From NCBI GenBank assembly GCA_020636905.1, contig JACJWX010000018.1:1-46521 (forward strand): a stretch of DNA of 46,521 nucleotides. Direction: 5' to 3'. Both the position numbers and the translations under genes were made by a program. Of this stretch, positions 17,072-26,763 are shown in pieces. Source of the stretch: Actinomycetota bacterium (lineage in GTDB: Bacteria; Actinomycetota; Thermoleophilia; Miltoncostaeales; Miltoncostaeaceae). Position 1 is the stretch's first letter, and every line of letters starts with the position of its first letter. Under the pieces are notes generated by a model. The model saw only the letters and a list, made by a program, of their open reading frames with translations, was not told the DNA's origin and did no database searches.

Positions 17072-18250
17072 ATGGACGGCACCACATCCAGATCGCCCGG
17101 CGAGAACGCCGACTCCCGCGAGATCTGCCTTGATCACGCCGCCGGATCACGACTGGCGCCGACGGTGGCGGCGGCCCTGCACGACGCGCTCGACACCGCG
17201 TGGGCGTCCCCCTCGGGCGTGCACCATCCAGCGGCGATGGTTGCCGACCGGCTCGAGGCGGCACGTGGGCAGGTGGCGTCGCTCATCGGTGCGGCGCCCG
17301 ACGAGGTCGTGTTCACCTCGAACGCGACCGAGACGCGCAATCTCATGGTCAGGGGCACCGTCCGCGGCCTGCCGGGCTCGGATCACGCAACCGTTATCAC
17401 CGCGCTGGAACATCCGACGATCCGCGCACTGTCGGCTGAGATGACGACCGAGACCTGCCCCGTGGGCCCCGACGCCCTGGTCGATCCGGACGTGCTCGCG
17501 GCCAGGGTCGACAGCAGCACGGCGGTGGTGTGCGTGCACCACGGCCAGCACGAGGTCGGCACCGTCCAGGACGTCCCGGCCCTGGCACGGGCGGTGCGTT
17601 CCGCCAACCCCGAGGCGAGGATCCTGGTCGACGCGGTCGAGACCACCGGCCTCTGCCCCATCGACGTGGCGGCATGGGACGTCGACGCGGTCGCCCTGGG
17701 TGGTCGCGCCCTCGACGCGCCCCCCTGGGTGGGCGCACTGTGGATCCGGCCGGGATCACGCCTGCGGCCGCTCGTGGTGGGCGGCGCACAGGAGTTCGGC
17801 AAGCGGCCGGGTGCCGAGAACGTGCCGGCCATCATCGCCATGGGCGTCGCCGCCGCGACCGATCTCGAGGCGCGGGCCACCCATCGCCGGCGGATGGCCG
17901 CGCGACTGTGGGACGGACTGCGCGACGTTCCCGGAGCGGCCCTCACCGGCCAGCACATGGACGACCGCATCCCCGGTCACGTGCACGTCACCCTGGACGG
18001 AATCGAGGGGGAGTCGTTCACGGTCGCCCTCGCCGGGATGGGCGTGCTCGCCTCGCCGGGATCGACATGCGCCGAGGACGCCGGAAAGGCGTCACCCGCG
18101 CTCGAGGCGATCGGCCTCAGGGAACCGCGCACCCACTCGGGCGTCCTGTTCACCTGCGGCTGGTCCACCACCGCCGACGACATCGATGCGGCCGTTCCCA
18201 TCATCCGACGTACCGCTGACACGCTGCGACGGATGAGTCCGTTCCGGTGA
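17072..18250 (+). CDS. Cysteine-desulfurase (NifS/IscS) homologue lacking the PLP lysine
   Basis: Class V aminotransferase-fold protein of 392 residues, aligned by eye to IscS. The opening LDHAAGSRLAP, H114 in ALEHPT, D187 in ILVDAVE and the cysteine loop ASPGSTCAED (C333) are all in the expected places. However, the SGHK motif that carries the Schiff-base lysine reads GGRA (210-213), flanked by VDAVAL and by PPWVGALWIR, so lysine is alanine. The NNEIG motif reads QHEVG and the Q of VDAxQ is E. Normal desulfurase chemistry is therefore doubtful; it could be a sulfur carrier, a scaffold or a pseudoenzyme. It overlaps a TusA-like gene by GTGA and is divergent from the M48 protease. Codon use looks like that of its neighbours. 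Confidence 0.82.
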   Translation: MDGTTSRSPGENADSREICLDHAAGSRLAPTVAAALHDALDTAWASPSGVHHPAAMVADRLEAARGQVASLIGAAPDEVVFTSNATETRNLMVRGTVRGLPGSDHATVITALEHPTIRALSAEMTTETCPVGPDALVDPDVLAARVDSSTAVVCVHHGQHEVGTVQDVPALARAVRSANPEARILVDAVETTGLCPIDVAAWDVDAVALGGRALDAPPWVGALWIRPGSRLRPLVVGGAQEFGKRPGAENVPAIIAMGVAAATDLEARATHRRRMAARLWDGLRDVPGAALTGQHMDDRIPGHVHVTLDGIEGESFTVALAGMGVLASPGSTCAEDAGKASPALEAIGLREPRTHSGVLFTCGWSTTADDIDAAVPIIRRTADTLRRMSPFR

Positions 18251-18486
18251 CCGACGTGCCGCGCACGGTCGACGCGCTCGGAACCCACTGTCCGGTGCCG
18301 CTCCAGCTGCTCGGCGCCGCGATGCGGCGGCGCCCGGACTCGGACGTCTTCGCCCTGCTGGCTGACGACCCGCTGATCGCCGTCGACCTTCCGGCCTGGT
18401 GCCACCGTCACGGGCACCAGCTCGTCGACTTGCACGAACGCGACGGCGAGTGGCAGGGAACGGTGAGGCGGGCCGGCGGCATCTGA
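18247..18486 (+). CDS. TusA/SirA-family sulfur carrier protein
   Basis: Small cytoplasmic protein of 79 residues. The TusA signature is clear: VDALGTHCPVPLQLL, with the sulfur-carrying cysteine at residue 15 in CPxP. It is followed by LLADDPLIAVDLPAWCHRHGH, the usual second half with an extra cysteine at about 52. TusA proteins accept a persulfide from cysteine desulfurases and pass it on. Here the gene starts inside the stop of the lysine-less NifS homologue (GTGA), so the two are translationally coupled and probably act together. Confidence 0.87.
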   Translation: MTDVPRTVDALGTHCPVPLQLLGAAMRRRPDSDVFALLADDPLIAVDLPAWCHRHGHQLVDLHERDGEWQGTVRRAGGI

Positions 18487-18528
18487 TCGCCAGAATCGGC
18501 CGGCAAATGCATCCCATGCCTTCGGCTA

Positions 18529-21009
18529 GTGAAGTACGCCTCTCTGGAAACCGATAGGAATTGTGGCCGCACTGGCCGGGCCGCCCCCGGGCCGAGTACC
18601 CGTCATCACGACGCCATTCCAACGACTCCGCCCAACACCCGCCCGGTCTCACGGACCGGTTGGCAGTCGGTCGCCCGCCAGTGGGGGCGACTGTCGCGCC
18701 TCCAGATCACGGCAAGCGTCGCCGTGGTGCTCGCGGTCGCCGCCGCGAGCATCGGTTTCGGCCGCGCGCTGATCCTCACCGAGCGCGTCAGCGCCGACTA
18801 CTCGAATGAGAGCCGCGACCTCGCCGCGGCGGTCATCGAACTGCACGCGAGCGACCCCGGAGAGACGAGTTCGCCGCATCCGTCCGGTCTGACGGTGCGC
18901 CAGTGGATGGATACGCCGGCAGCGCCGATCGCGACCGTCGACCCTCAGGCACGTCCCACGGCAAGCGGGATGCGCGGCTGGATGGACAGTTCCGCCGTGG
19001 CGCGGGCACGGCTCGCTACCGCAGCGGACCTCGCCCGCGGCCGCGGTGAGGACATCGACGTCCGCGCAGCGGACCTGGCCGGGGCGCTCGCCGCGTTGCG
19101 GAACCGCGTGGCGCCGCGCACGGCCGCCGACGCGGCCGAGGTCTACCAGGAGGCAACGCGTGTCTGGGACACGGCACTCGCCCTGGTGAACGCCTACAAC
19201 GAACGCAACGACCGGTTGCACCACCGCACGCTCACGCTGGTGCGCGGCGCCCTCCTCACCGTGCTGGGGCTGGTGCTGGTGTTCTCGATCACCGCCCTGA
19301 TCATCTGGCGGCGTATCAACCGTCACCGGCTGACGATCGTCCGGACGATGGGCGCGGCCGTCGCCGAGCAGGCGGCGCTGCGGCGGACCGCGACACGGGC
19401 AGCCGGCGAGACCAAGCCCCAGGTCGTGTTCGACGCCGTCGTCCAGGAGATCCGCGCGGTGTTCCCGGCGACCTGCGCGTCGGTCATCCGGTTCGACGAC
19501 GATCATCAGGGCCGGGTCGTCAACTCGGTGGGACTGCCCGACGAGGTACTCGAGGTACTCGAGGTCCGGCTGACCGGGCTGGGAATCGTCGCCGAGGTCG
19601 CCCGCGGCGGTCGCCCCGTGTTGCGCAGGGACGGCGTGCGGCCGGCTGATTTCACCTGCCCCTCCGGGGCACTGGATGCCACCGGAACCGTGAGCGCCAT
19701 CGCCGCCCCGATGCGTCTCGACGGTCAGCTGTGGGGCGCCCTGGTCCTGGTGGCGGACGGGCCGAACCGGTTCACGCCGGAGGACCTGCCCAGCCTCGAA
19801 CGCTTCGCCGAGATCACGGGCCTCGCGGTGAGCAACGCCGAACGCCTGGCCCGTCTGAACGACCTCGCGCTCAAGGACCACCTGACCGGCCTGGCCAACC
19901 ATCGCCACTTCCGGGAGCGGCTCTCGAGCGAAATCGAGCGGGCACGCCGTCATGGCCGCGACGTCGCCATGGCACTGTTCGACATCGACCAGTTCAAGCT
20001 CGTGAACGACGCCCTCGGCCACCAGGGTGGCGACCGGGCGCTCGTGGATCTCGCGGCGCGGTTGCTCGACGCTTGCCGGGACGGGGATCTCGTGGCGCGG
20101 GTCGGAGGCGAGGAGTTCGCGTGGCTCATGCCGGAGACCGACTCCTGGGGCGCCTGGTGCGCGGCGGAACGGGTGCGCGCCGCCATCGATCGATCGCCAC
20201 TCGACGGGCTGGAACGCCTGACCGTCTCAGTGGGTGTCTGCGACATCTCCCAGAGCGCGTGGAACGGCGACCATCTCTACGAACTCGCCGACGGGGCCCT
20301 CTACTGGGCAAAGGCGCACGGCCGCAACCTGTGCGTGCGTTACAGCCCGAACGTGGTGGTCGATCTGTCGGCCGACCAGCGAGCCGCCCGGCTCGAGCAA
20401 CGTCGGACCCTCGACGCGGTCCGCCTGCTCGCCCAGGCGGTCGACGCGCGCGACCCCAACACCCAGCGCCATTCGGAGCGCGTCGCCGAGCTCGCCGTGG
20501 AGCTGGCGAACGAGATGGGCTGGTCGACGACGCGCCTCGACTTGCTCCGCGAAGCCGCCCTCGTGCACGACGTGGGCAAGATCGGCGTCCCCGACTCGGT
20601 GCTCCTGAAGGAGGGCCCGCTGACGGCCGAGGAACGCGATCGGATCCAGACGCACGCTGCGCTGGGGGCGCAGATGGTGTCCGACGTGCTCACCCCGGAG
20701 CAGGTCGGGTGGGTTCGCGGCCACCACGAGCGCTGGGACGGTGCGGGCTACCCCGACGGGGTGTCGGAGCAACAGATTCCCGACGGCGCCCAGGTGCTGA
20801 TCGTCGCCGACGCCTTCGACGCCATGACCGGAGACCGGCCCTACCGGAAAGGGCGGCCGCTCGAGGACGCGTTCGCCGAGGTGGTGAGGGGGCGGGGATC
20901 CCAGTTCCCCCCCGAGGTGGTCGACGCCATGACCGCGCTGTTCGATTCGGGACGGGTGCCCGCCATCCTGAAAGCTGCGACGAACGACGCCGACACGCCG
21001 GCGGCCTGA
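18529..21009 (+). CDS. Membrane GAF-GGDEF-HD-GYP cyclic-di-GMP protein
   Basis: A bifunctional-looking c-di-GMP protein of 826 residues. Order: N-terminal cytoplasmic tail, helix 1 (about 61-83), periplasmic sensor region, helix 2 (about 239-260), GAF-like domain (about 295-440), GGDEF domain with intact GGEEF (526-530) and FDIDQFK metal site, then an HD-GYP domain with HD at 680-681 and HHERWDGAGYP at 732-742. Both synthesis and hydrolysis motifs are intact, so net activity cannot be told from sequence. The GTG at 18529 is the only in-frame start before helix 1. It lies 42 bases after the TusA-like gene, with no obvious promoter or Shine-Dalgarno. Confidence 0.9.
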   Translation: MKYASLETDRNCGRTGRAAPGPSTRHHDAIPTTPPNTRPVSRTGWQSVARQWGRLSRLQITASVAVVLAVAAASIGFGRALILTERVSADYSNESRDLAAAVIELHASDPGETSSPHPSGLTVRQWMDTPAAPIATVDPQARPTASGMRGWMDSSAVARARLATAADLARGRGEDIDVRAADLAGALAALRNRVAPRTAADAAEVYQEATRVWDTALALVNAYNERNDRLHHRTLTLVRGALLTVLGLVLVFSITALIIWRRINRHRLTIVRTMGAAVAEQAALRRTATRAAGETKPQVVFDAVVQEIRAVFPATCASVIRFDDDHQGRVVNSVGLPDEVLEVLEVRLTGLGIVAEVARGGRPVLRRDGVRPADFTCPSGALDATGTVSAIAAPMRLDGQLWGALVLVADGPNRFTPEDLPSLERFAEITGLAVSNAERLARLNDLALKDHLTGLANHRHFRERLSSEIERARRHGRDVAMALFDIDQFKLVNDALGHQGGDRALVDLAARLLDACRDGDLVARVGGEEFAWLMPETDSWGAWCAAERVRAAIDRSPLDGLERLTVSVGVCDISQSAWNGDHLYELADGALYWAKAHGRNLCVRYSPNVVVDLSADQRAARLEQRRTLDAVRLLAQAVDARDPNTQRHSERVAELAVELANEMGWSTTRLDLLREAALVHDVGKIGVPDSVLLKEGPLTAEERDRIQTHAALGAQMVSDVLTPEQVGWVRGHHERWDGAGYPDGVSEQQIPDGAQVLIVADAFDAMTGDRPYRKGRPLEDAFAEVVRGRGSQFPPEVVDAMTALFDSGRVPAILKAATNDADTPAA

Positions 21010-21591
21010 ACGGACTCGCCGCTCGGCAGCCGTCTCAACCTTCGACTCATCGACACCGGTGTCCTGAGTCGGAGGTTCGGGAGCGGCGTGGCGAGCGAAA
21101 ACCGCACGCACCAAGGAGGAGGCTCGGGACAATGCCGGTGGCATGGCCCGAGCCGACGACGCACCCCCCGACGCACCCAGACGGGCGTGGGGTGCATGAG
21201 TTTGCAGCCCAGGCTGGACCTTGACCAACGAACCATTCGTCGAGGTTCGGACCGTGGACGAAACCGCATGAACGAGGAGGTTCGGACAATGCCGGGGCAT
21301 GGCCGAGCCGACGACACCGCGACGCCTGACCGTGGAGGTGCGTGGTTTGCAGCCGCCAGGCAGCCGCGCAACCTTCGACTCAACGACACCAGTGTCCTGA
21401 GTCGGAGGTTCGGGAGCGGCGTGGCGAGCGAAAACCGCATGCAACAAGGAGGAGGTTCGGGACAATGCCGGCGGCATGGCCCGAGCCGACGACGCACCCC
21501 CGCGACGGGCCGGTGTGACCCGGGACGATGGAGGGTTGCGTGCGAGTTTGCAGCCGCCAGGCTGCCGCGACACCTTCGACTCAGGACACCA
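21010..21591. repeat. Tandem array of three ~150-200-bp intergenic repeat units
   Basis: Between two convergent genes, a unit recurs with starts near 21039, 21219 and 21372, and a fourth truncated start near 21573 that includes the gpmI stop codon. Shared blocks: CCTTCGACTCA, CCTGAGTCGGAGGTTCGGGA, GCGAGCGAAAACCGCA, CAAGGAGGAGG, GGGACAATGCCGG, CATGGCCCGAGCCGACGACG and GTTTGCAGCC. Units 1 and 3 are closely similar, unit 2 is diverged. Apart from these repeats I see no conventional gene in this 571-base gap. An inverted partial copy is at 15137-15216. Confidence 0.85.
21039..21075 (+). terminator. Hairpin of repeat unit 1, likely terminator of the GGDEF/HD-GYP gene
   Basis: CCTTCGACTCA pairs with TGAGTCGGAGG (one wobble) around GACACC-GGTGTC, giving a long nearly continuous stem starting 30 bases after the stop codon. 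An equivalent hairpin occurs in unit 3 at 21372-21408. There is no T-run. Confidence 0.5.
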
Positions 21592-23083
21592 GCGGGCGCC
21601 CGGTCATTACCGGAGGCGTGTCCCAGTCCATCAGGGCGCAGAGCGTCGGCGCCACGTCACCCAGCGCACCGTTCGACACCGTGAGTCCTGGACGATCGAT
21701 CCAGAACGGAACGGGGTTCGTGGTGTGGGCCGTGTTGGGGCTGCCGTCGGGTTCGACCATCACCTCGCTGTTGCCGTGGTCTGCGGTCACGATGAGGGTG
21801 GCGTTGGCGGCGCGCGCGGCGGCGCGGATGTCGCCCATGCATCGGTCCACGGTCTCGATGGCCGTGACCGCCGCGGGAATGGACCCGGTGTGGCCGACCA
21901 TGTCCGCGTTGGCGAAGTTCACCACCAGCAGTTCGTGGGTTCCGCCGGTGATGCCCGTCACGACGGCGTCCCGGACGCCCGCGGCACTCATCTCGGGTGC
22001 GTGATCGTACGTCGGCACGTGCTGCGGCGAGGGGACGAGCACCCGGTCCTCCCCATCGAACGGGGCCTCGCGCCCGCCGTTGAAGAAGAACGTCACGTGG
22101 GCGTACTTCTCGGTCTCGGCGATGTGCAGCTGGCGCCGGCCGGCGCCGCTCACCGTCTCGGCGAGCCCCTGGCGGACGTCTTCGGGTTCGAACACCACGC
22201 GCAGGTCGGGCCAGTCCCGGTGGTAGCGGGTGAGGCACACCAGCCGCGGCCGAACCCCGCCGCCCAGGTCGAAGTCGTCGAATCCCGGGTAGGCGAGCGC
22301 CCGCGTGAGCTGGCGGGCGCGATCCGGTCGGAAGTTGACGAACAGAACGGCGTCGTCGTCCTTGATCCGCCCGGCCGCGGGATCGCCCACCACGGTCGCC
22401 TCGATGAACTCGTCGGTCACGCCCCGGTCGTAGGAGGCGCGTACCGCCTCGACACCCGTTGACGCCGTGTGGAGCCCGCGGCCGTGCACCATGGCGTCGT
22501 AGGCGGCCTTCGTCCGATCCCAGCGGTGGTCGCGATCCATACCGTAGTAGCGCCCGCAGACCGTGGCCACGCGGGCGCCGGCCACTTCGAGCTCCTCGAC
22601 CGCGGCGAGCCCGGAATCCGGTCGGCTGTCACGGCCGTCGGTGAGGGCGTGAAGGAAGAGGTTCCCGACACCGGATCGTTTGGCGATGTCGATCAACGCG
22701 AGGAAATGGCGCTGTGCCGCGTGCACGCCCCCCTCGCCCACGAGCCCGACCAGATGCAGCGCCCGGTCGGCCCCGGCGCGCATGGTCTCGCGCATGATGG
22801 GCGTGGCCTCAAGCGCTCCGGACGCGATGGCCTCGTCGATCCGGACGAGCATCTGCGGCACGCGACGTCCGGCGCCGAGGTTGAGGTGGCCCACTTCGGA
22901 GTTGCCCATCTGCCCGTCCGGCAACCCCACGGGGAGGCCCGAGGCCTGGAGCTGTGCGGAGGATCCCTCCCGCGCCAGCGCGTCCAGGACGGGCGTCCGG
23001 GCCAGTGACACCGCATTGCCGGGGCCCGGCGGCGCGATCCCGAAGCCGTCGATGACGACCAGGATCGCCGGCCCCCGGCTCAT
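21581..23083 (-). CDS. gpmI: 2,3-bisphosphoglycerate-independent phosphoglycerate mutase
   Basis: Interconverts 3- and 2-phosphoglycerate in glycolysis using two metal ions, usually manganese, and a phosphoserine. The protein has 500 residues, normal for the family. The N-terminal metal site reads LVVIDGFGI. The catalytic serine is in DGQMGNSEVGHLNLGAGR (about residue 60), and TADHGNSE and NTAHTTNPVPF near the C-terminus supply the remaining metal ligands. ATG 23083 overlaps the tpiA stop by ATGA, so the gene is the fourth of the gap-pgk-tpiA-gpmI operon. Its last codons and stop lie inside the intergenic repeat. Confidence 0.95.
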   Translation of the reverse strand: MSRGPAILVVIDGFGIAPPGPGNAVSLARTPVLDALAREGSSAQLQASGLPVGLPDGQMGNSEVGHLNLGAGRRVPQMLVRIDEAIASGALEATPIMRETMRAGADRALHLVGLVGEGGVHAAQRHFLALIDIAKRSGVGNLFLHALTDGRDSRPDSGLAAVEELEVAGARVATVCGRYYGMDRDHRWDRTKAAYDAMVHGRGLHTASTGVEAVRASYDRGVTDEFIEATVVGDPAAGRIKDDDAVLFVNFRPDRARQLTRALAYPGFDDFDLGGGVRPRLVCLTRYHRDWPDLRVVFEPEDVRQGLAETVSGAGRRQLHIAETEKYAHVTFFFNGGREAPFDGEDRVLVPSPQHVPTYDHAPEMSAAGVRDAVVTGITGGTHELLVVNFANADMVGHTGSIPAAVTAIETVDRCMGDIRAAARAANATLIVTADHGNSEVMVEPDGSPNTAHTTNPVPFWIDRPGLTVSNGALGDVAPTLCALMDWDTPPVMTGRPLVS

Positions 23084-23829
23084 GCCGCCTCGACGATCGC
23101 GGCGAACTTCTCGACGTCCAGGCTCGCCCCGCCGACCAGGGCACCGTCGATGTCGGCCTGCGAAAGGAGTTCGGCGGCATTCTGGTCGTTGACGCTCCCT
23201 CCGTAGAGCACACGGATGACGCCGCCGTCCACGTGGGCAGAAGCCGCGTCGCGCACGACCGCGCACGTCTCCTGCGCGATCTCGGGGGTGGCGGTCCTGC
23301 CGGTGCCGATCGCCCAGATGGGCTCGTAGGCGATGTCGATGCGCTGGCTCTCGCCGCGATCGACCCTGGCCAGTGCCGCGGCCACCTGGGCGCGGACGTG
23401 CGCGTCGGTCTCCCCGGCCTCCCGCTGCTCGAGGCGCTCACCCACGCAGAGGATCACCCGCAGGCCCGCATCGAGCGCGCGCCGGACACGAGTGGCGACC
23501 ATCTCGTCGGTCTCCCCCGCCTCGCGGCGCTCCGAATGCCCGAGAATGGTTCCCACGGCACCGGTCGCCAGCACCATCTCGGCCGAGATCTCGCCGGTGT
23601 GGGCGCCGGACGCCTGCGAGTGGATCGTCTGGGATCCGACCCAGGCCGGGTACCCGACCAGCGACGAGACCACCGCCTCCAGCGCGGTGAACGGCGGGCA
23701 GACGGCGATCTCGACGCGCTCGGGCGGCGTGGCGAGCCGCGCCTTGAACCCGTCGCACCACGCCCGCCCTTCGTCGGGCGTGAGATTCATTTTCCAGTTT
23801 CCGGCGATCAGCGGGACGCGTTCACTCAT
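23080..23829 (-). CDS. tpiA: Triosephosphate isomerase
   Basis: TIM-barrel enzyme of 249 residues interconverting dihydroxyacetone phosphate and glyceraldehyde 3-phosphate. Catalytic elements are all visible: the lysine in GNWKMN (about 11-16), the histidine in GHSERR (about 97-102), the glutamate in AYEPIWAIGTG (about 167-177), and the phosphate-binding LYGGSV. The ATG overlaps the pgk stop (ATGA) and is preceded by AGGAGG, a strong Shine-Dalgarno lying inside the end of pgk. Confidence 0.97.
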   Translation of the reverse strand: MSERVPLIAGNWKMNLTPDEGRAWCDGFKARLATPPERVEIAVCPPFTALEAVVSSLVGYPAWVGSQTIHSQASGAHTGEISAEMVLATGAVGTILGHSERREAGETDEMVATRVRRALDAGLRVILCVGERLEQREAGETDAHVRAQVAAALARVDRGESQRIDIAYEPIWAIGTGRTATPEIAQETCAVVRDAASAHVDGGVIRVLYGGSVNDQNAAELLSQADIDGALVGGASLDVEKFAAIVEAA

Positions 23830-25025
23830 GAGGATTCCTCCTGGGGGAGCGCGGCAACGCCCGGCAGCACGTTGCCCTCGAGCATTTCGAGCGACGCGCC
23901 GCCGCCCGTCGAGCAGTGGGTCAGCCGGTCGGCGAGCCCGAACTCGACCAGCGCGGCGCCGGAATCGCCTCCGCCGGCGACGGTCGCCGCATCCGATTCG
24001 GCCATGGCCTCGGCGATGGTGCGGGTGCCCTCGGCGAAGGGCGCGATCTCGAAGGCCCCCATGGGTCCGTTCCAGAACACCGTCCGGGCACTCATGATGG
24101 CCTCGCGATAGGTGGCCGACGTCGCCGGCCCGATGTCCACCCCCATCCACTCGTCGCCGATGGCGTCGCTGGGCACCACCTGTACGGCGGCCGAAGCGTC
24201 GAACCGGTCGGCCACCAGGATGTCGACGGGGAGTTGCAGCAGGCAGTTCTTCTGGGTGGCGGTGGCGAGAAGGGCGCGGGCCATCTCCTGCGCCTCGGGC
24301 CCTTCGTGCAGGCTCTTGCCGACCGGGTCGCCCAGCGCGGCCAGGAAGGTGAAGCACATGGCGCCGCCGACCAGCACCCGGTCGCAGCGCGTGAGCAACG
24401 ACTCGATCAGCGGAAGCTTGTCGCTCACCTTGGAACCGCCCAGCACGGCGACGAACGGGTGCGCCGGATGGCTCAGCAGCCCGTCGAGCACCTCGACCTC
24501 GCGCGCAAGCAGCAGCCCGGCGCGGGAGGGCAGCAGGTGGGCGACCCCCTCGGTGGACGCGTGCGCCCGATGTGCCGCGCCGAAGGCGTCGTTCACGTAG
24601 TGCGTGAAGCCCGAGGCCAGCGCCTGCGCGAAGGCCGGGTCGTTGGCCTCCTCGCCCGCGTGGAACCGAAGGTTCTCGAGCATGACGACATCGCCGGGGC
24701 CGAGCGCCGCGATGCGTGCCGCGACCTCGGGCCCGACACAATCGGCGAGCAGCTCGACCGGCTTGCCGAGCACCTCGGACATCCGCGTGGCGCACGGAGC
24801 GAGCGACAGGCCCGGAACACGCTCGCCCTTGGGCCGGCCGAGGTGGCTGCAGACGGCCACCGCCGCGCCTGCGTCGAGCAGGTACCGGATGGTCGGCATG
24901 GATGCCTGCAACCGCGAGTCGTCGGTGATCGTCTCACCGTCGAGGGGAACGTTGAGGTCGGCGCGCACCAGCACGCGCGCGCCCGACCAGTCGATTCCCG
25001 GAGCGTCGACCGCCAGCAGCCCCAT
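23826..25025 (-). CDS. pgk: Phosphoglycerate kinase
   Basis: Monomeric kinase of 399 residues transferring phosphate from 1,3-bisphosphoglycerate to ADP. Recognisable parts are RADLNVPLDG near residue 20, the basic-patch SHLGRPKGE (about 58-66), VLGGSKVSDK and the C-terminal nucleotide-binding VAGGGDSGAAL. ATG 25025 is chosen because a GGGGGG run in the 11-base gap after gap can serve as ribosome-binding site, and the family N-terminus starts there. The longer open frame upstream runs into gap. Confidence 0.97.
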   Translation of the reverse strand: MGLLAVDAPGIDWSGARVLVRADLNVPLDGETITDDSRLQASMPTIRYLLDAGAAVAVCSHLGRPKGERVPGLSLAPCATRMSEVLGKPVELLADCVGPEVAARIAALGPGDVVMLENLRFHAGEEANDPAFAQALASGFTHYVNDAFGAAHRAHASTEGVAHLLPSRAGLLLAREVEVLDGLLSHPAHPFVAVLGGSKVSDKLPLIESLLTRCDRVLVGGAMCFTFLAALGDPVGKSLHEGPEAQEMARALLATATQKNCLLQLPVDILVADRFDASAAVQVVPSDAIGDEWMGVDIGPATSATYREAIMSARTVFWNGPMGAFEIAPFAEGTRTIAEAMAESDAATVAGGGDSGAALVEFGLADRLTHCSTGGGASLEMLEGNVLPGVAALPQEESS

Positions 25026-25036
25026 GTGACGCCCCC

Positions 25037-26035
<999 letters not shown>

Positions 26036-26073
26036 GTCACACTCCATGAAGAACCGGTGCCAGAAGTGGCCCG

Positions 26074-26079
26074 ACACTA
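26074..26079 (-). promoter_or_regulatory. -10 candidate for the gap-pgk-tpiA-gpmI operon
   Basis: Minus-strand TAGTGT, about 38 bases before the gap start, leaves room for a leader carrying the GGAG ribosome-binding site. No clear -35 hexamer. Confidence 0.35.
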
Positions 26080-26111
26080 CCAGAGGGCCACATAGCGACT
26101 GGAACGCGCGA

Positions 26112-26123
26112 GATCATGCATCA
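26112..26123 (+). promoter_or_regulatory. -10 box directly before the nuclease start
   Basis: GATCAT, six bases, then ATG at 26124. One mismatch to TATCAT; leaderless-type spacing. Confidence 0.45.
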
Positions 26124-26717
26124 ATGCGCGGTTCCACCGTATCCGTGGTCGTAGTCATCCCCATGCTCGTCGCGGTCGTTTCCGGTTGCGCCGAGCACGG
26201 CGCGGCCGGCGCTGCCACAGACTCCCGGGTCCCGGCGACGACGTCTCGATCGACCGCATCGACACCGCCCCCGACGCCCAGGGCCGCACGCATCGACCAT
26301 GTCGTCGACGGCGACACCGTCGTCGTCAGACTCGATGGACGACGCCGCACCATCCGCCTGATCGGCATCGACACTCCCGAGACCGTCAAACCGGACACCC
26401 CCGTCCAGTGCTTCGGCCCCGAGGCCAGCGCGAGGACCAAGTACCTGTTACCGCGGGGCTCCGTGGTGTGGCTCACCGGTGACGCCCGCACGGGGACGTA
26501 CGACCGCTACGGCCGCATGCTGGCCTATCTGCAACCCGCCGGTGCGCGCATCACCGTGAACGAACTGCTCCTGCGCGAGGGGTACGCCCGGCTCTACGTG
26601 TACGACCCAAGCCGTCGCTTCACACGGCACGAACCGTTTGCGCGCGCCGAGCGGGCCGCCGTCCGCGCACGTCGTGGCCTGTGGCGCGCCTGTCCCGTGG
26701 ACGCGTCCCGGGGGTAG
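26124..26717 (+). CDS. Secreted thermonuclease-family (SNase) lipoprotein
   Basis: Exported calcium-dependent-type nuclease of 197 residues. The N-terminus is a lipoprotein signal: hydrophobic VSVVVVIPMLVAVVSGC with the lipobox cysteine at 22, then a Ser/Thr/Pro-rich linker (about 30-55). The staphylococcal-nuclease fold follows: HVVDGDTVVVRLDG, the catalytic RLIGIDTPE (Arg, Asp and Glu), YDRYGRMLAYL with the second catalytic arginine, and the closing EPFARAERAAVRARRGLW. All catalytic residues are present. It probably degrades external DNA or RNA at the cell surface. It is divergent from the gap operon. Confidence 0.9.
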   Translation: MRGSTVSVVVVIPMLVAVVSGCAEHGAAGAATDSRVPATTSRSTASTPPPTPRAARIDHVVDGDTVVVRLDGRRRTIRLIGIDTPETVKPDTPVQCFGPEASARTKYLLPRGSVVWLTGDARTGTYDRYGRMLAYLQPAGARITVNELLLREGYARLYVYDPSRRFTRHEPFARAERAAVRARRGLWRACPVDASRG

Positions 26718-26763
26718 GCGGGGGCAGGGGCCGCGCCCGGTCGGGAGTCGGGTCCCCGAAACG

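Noticed and set aside
20227..21573. 448-codon minus-strand frame with internally repeated protein sequence across the repeat array
   Set aside because: The repeated protein phrases simply reflect the repeated DNA, and the rest is antisense to the HD-GYP gene.
21010..21591. CRISPR array
   Set aside because: Units are 150-200 bp, of unequal length, and mutually similar across their whole length, with no short repeat plus unique spacer pattern and no cas genes.
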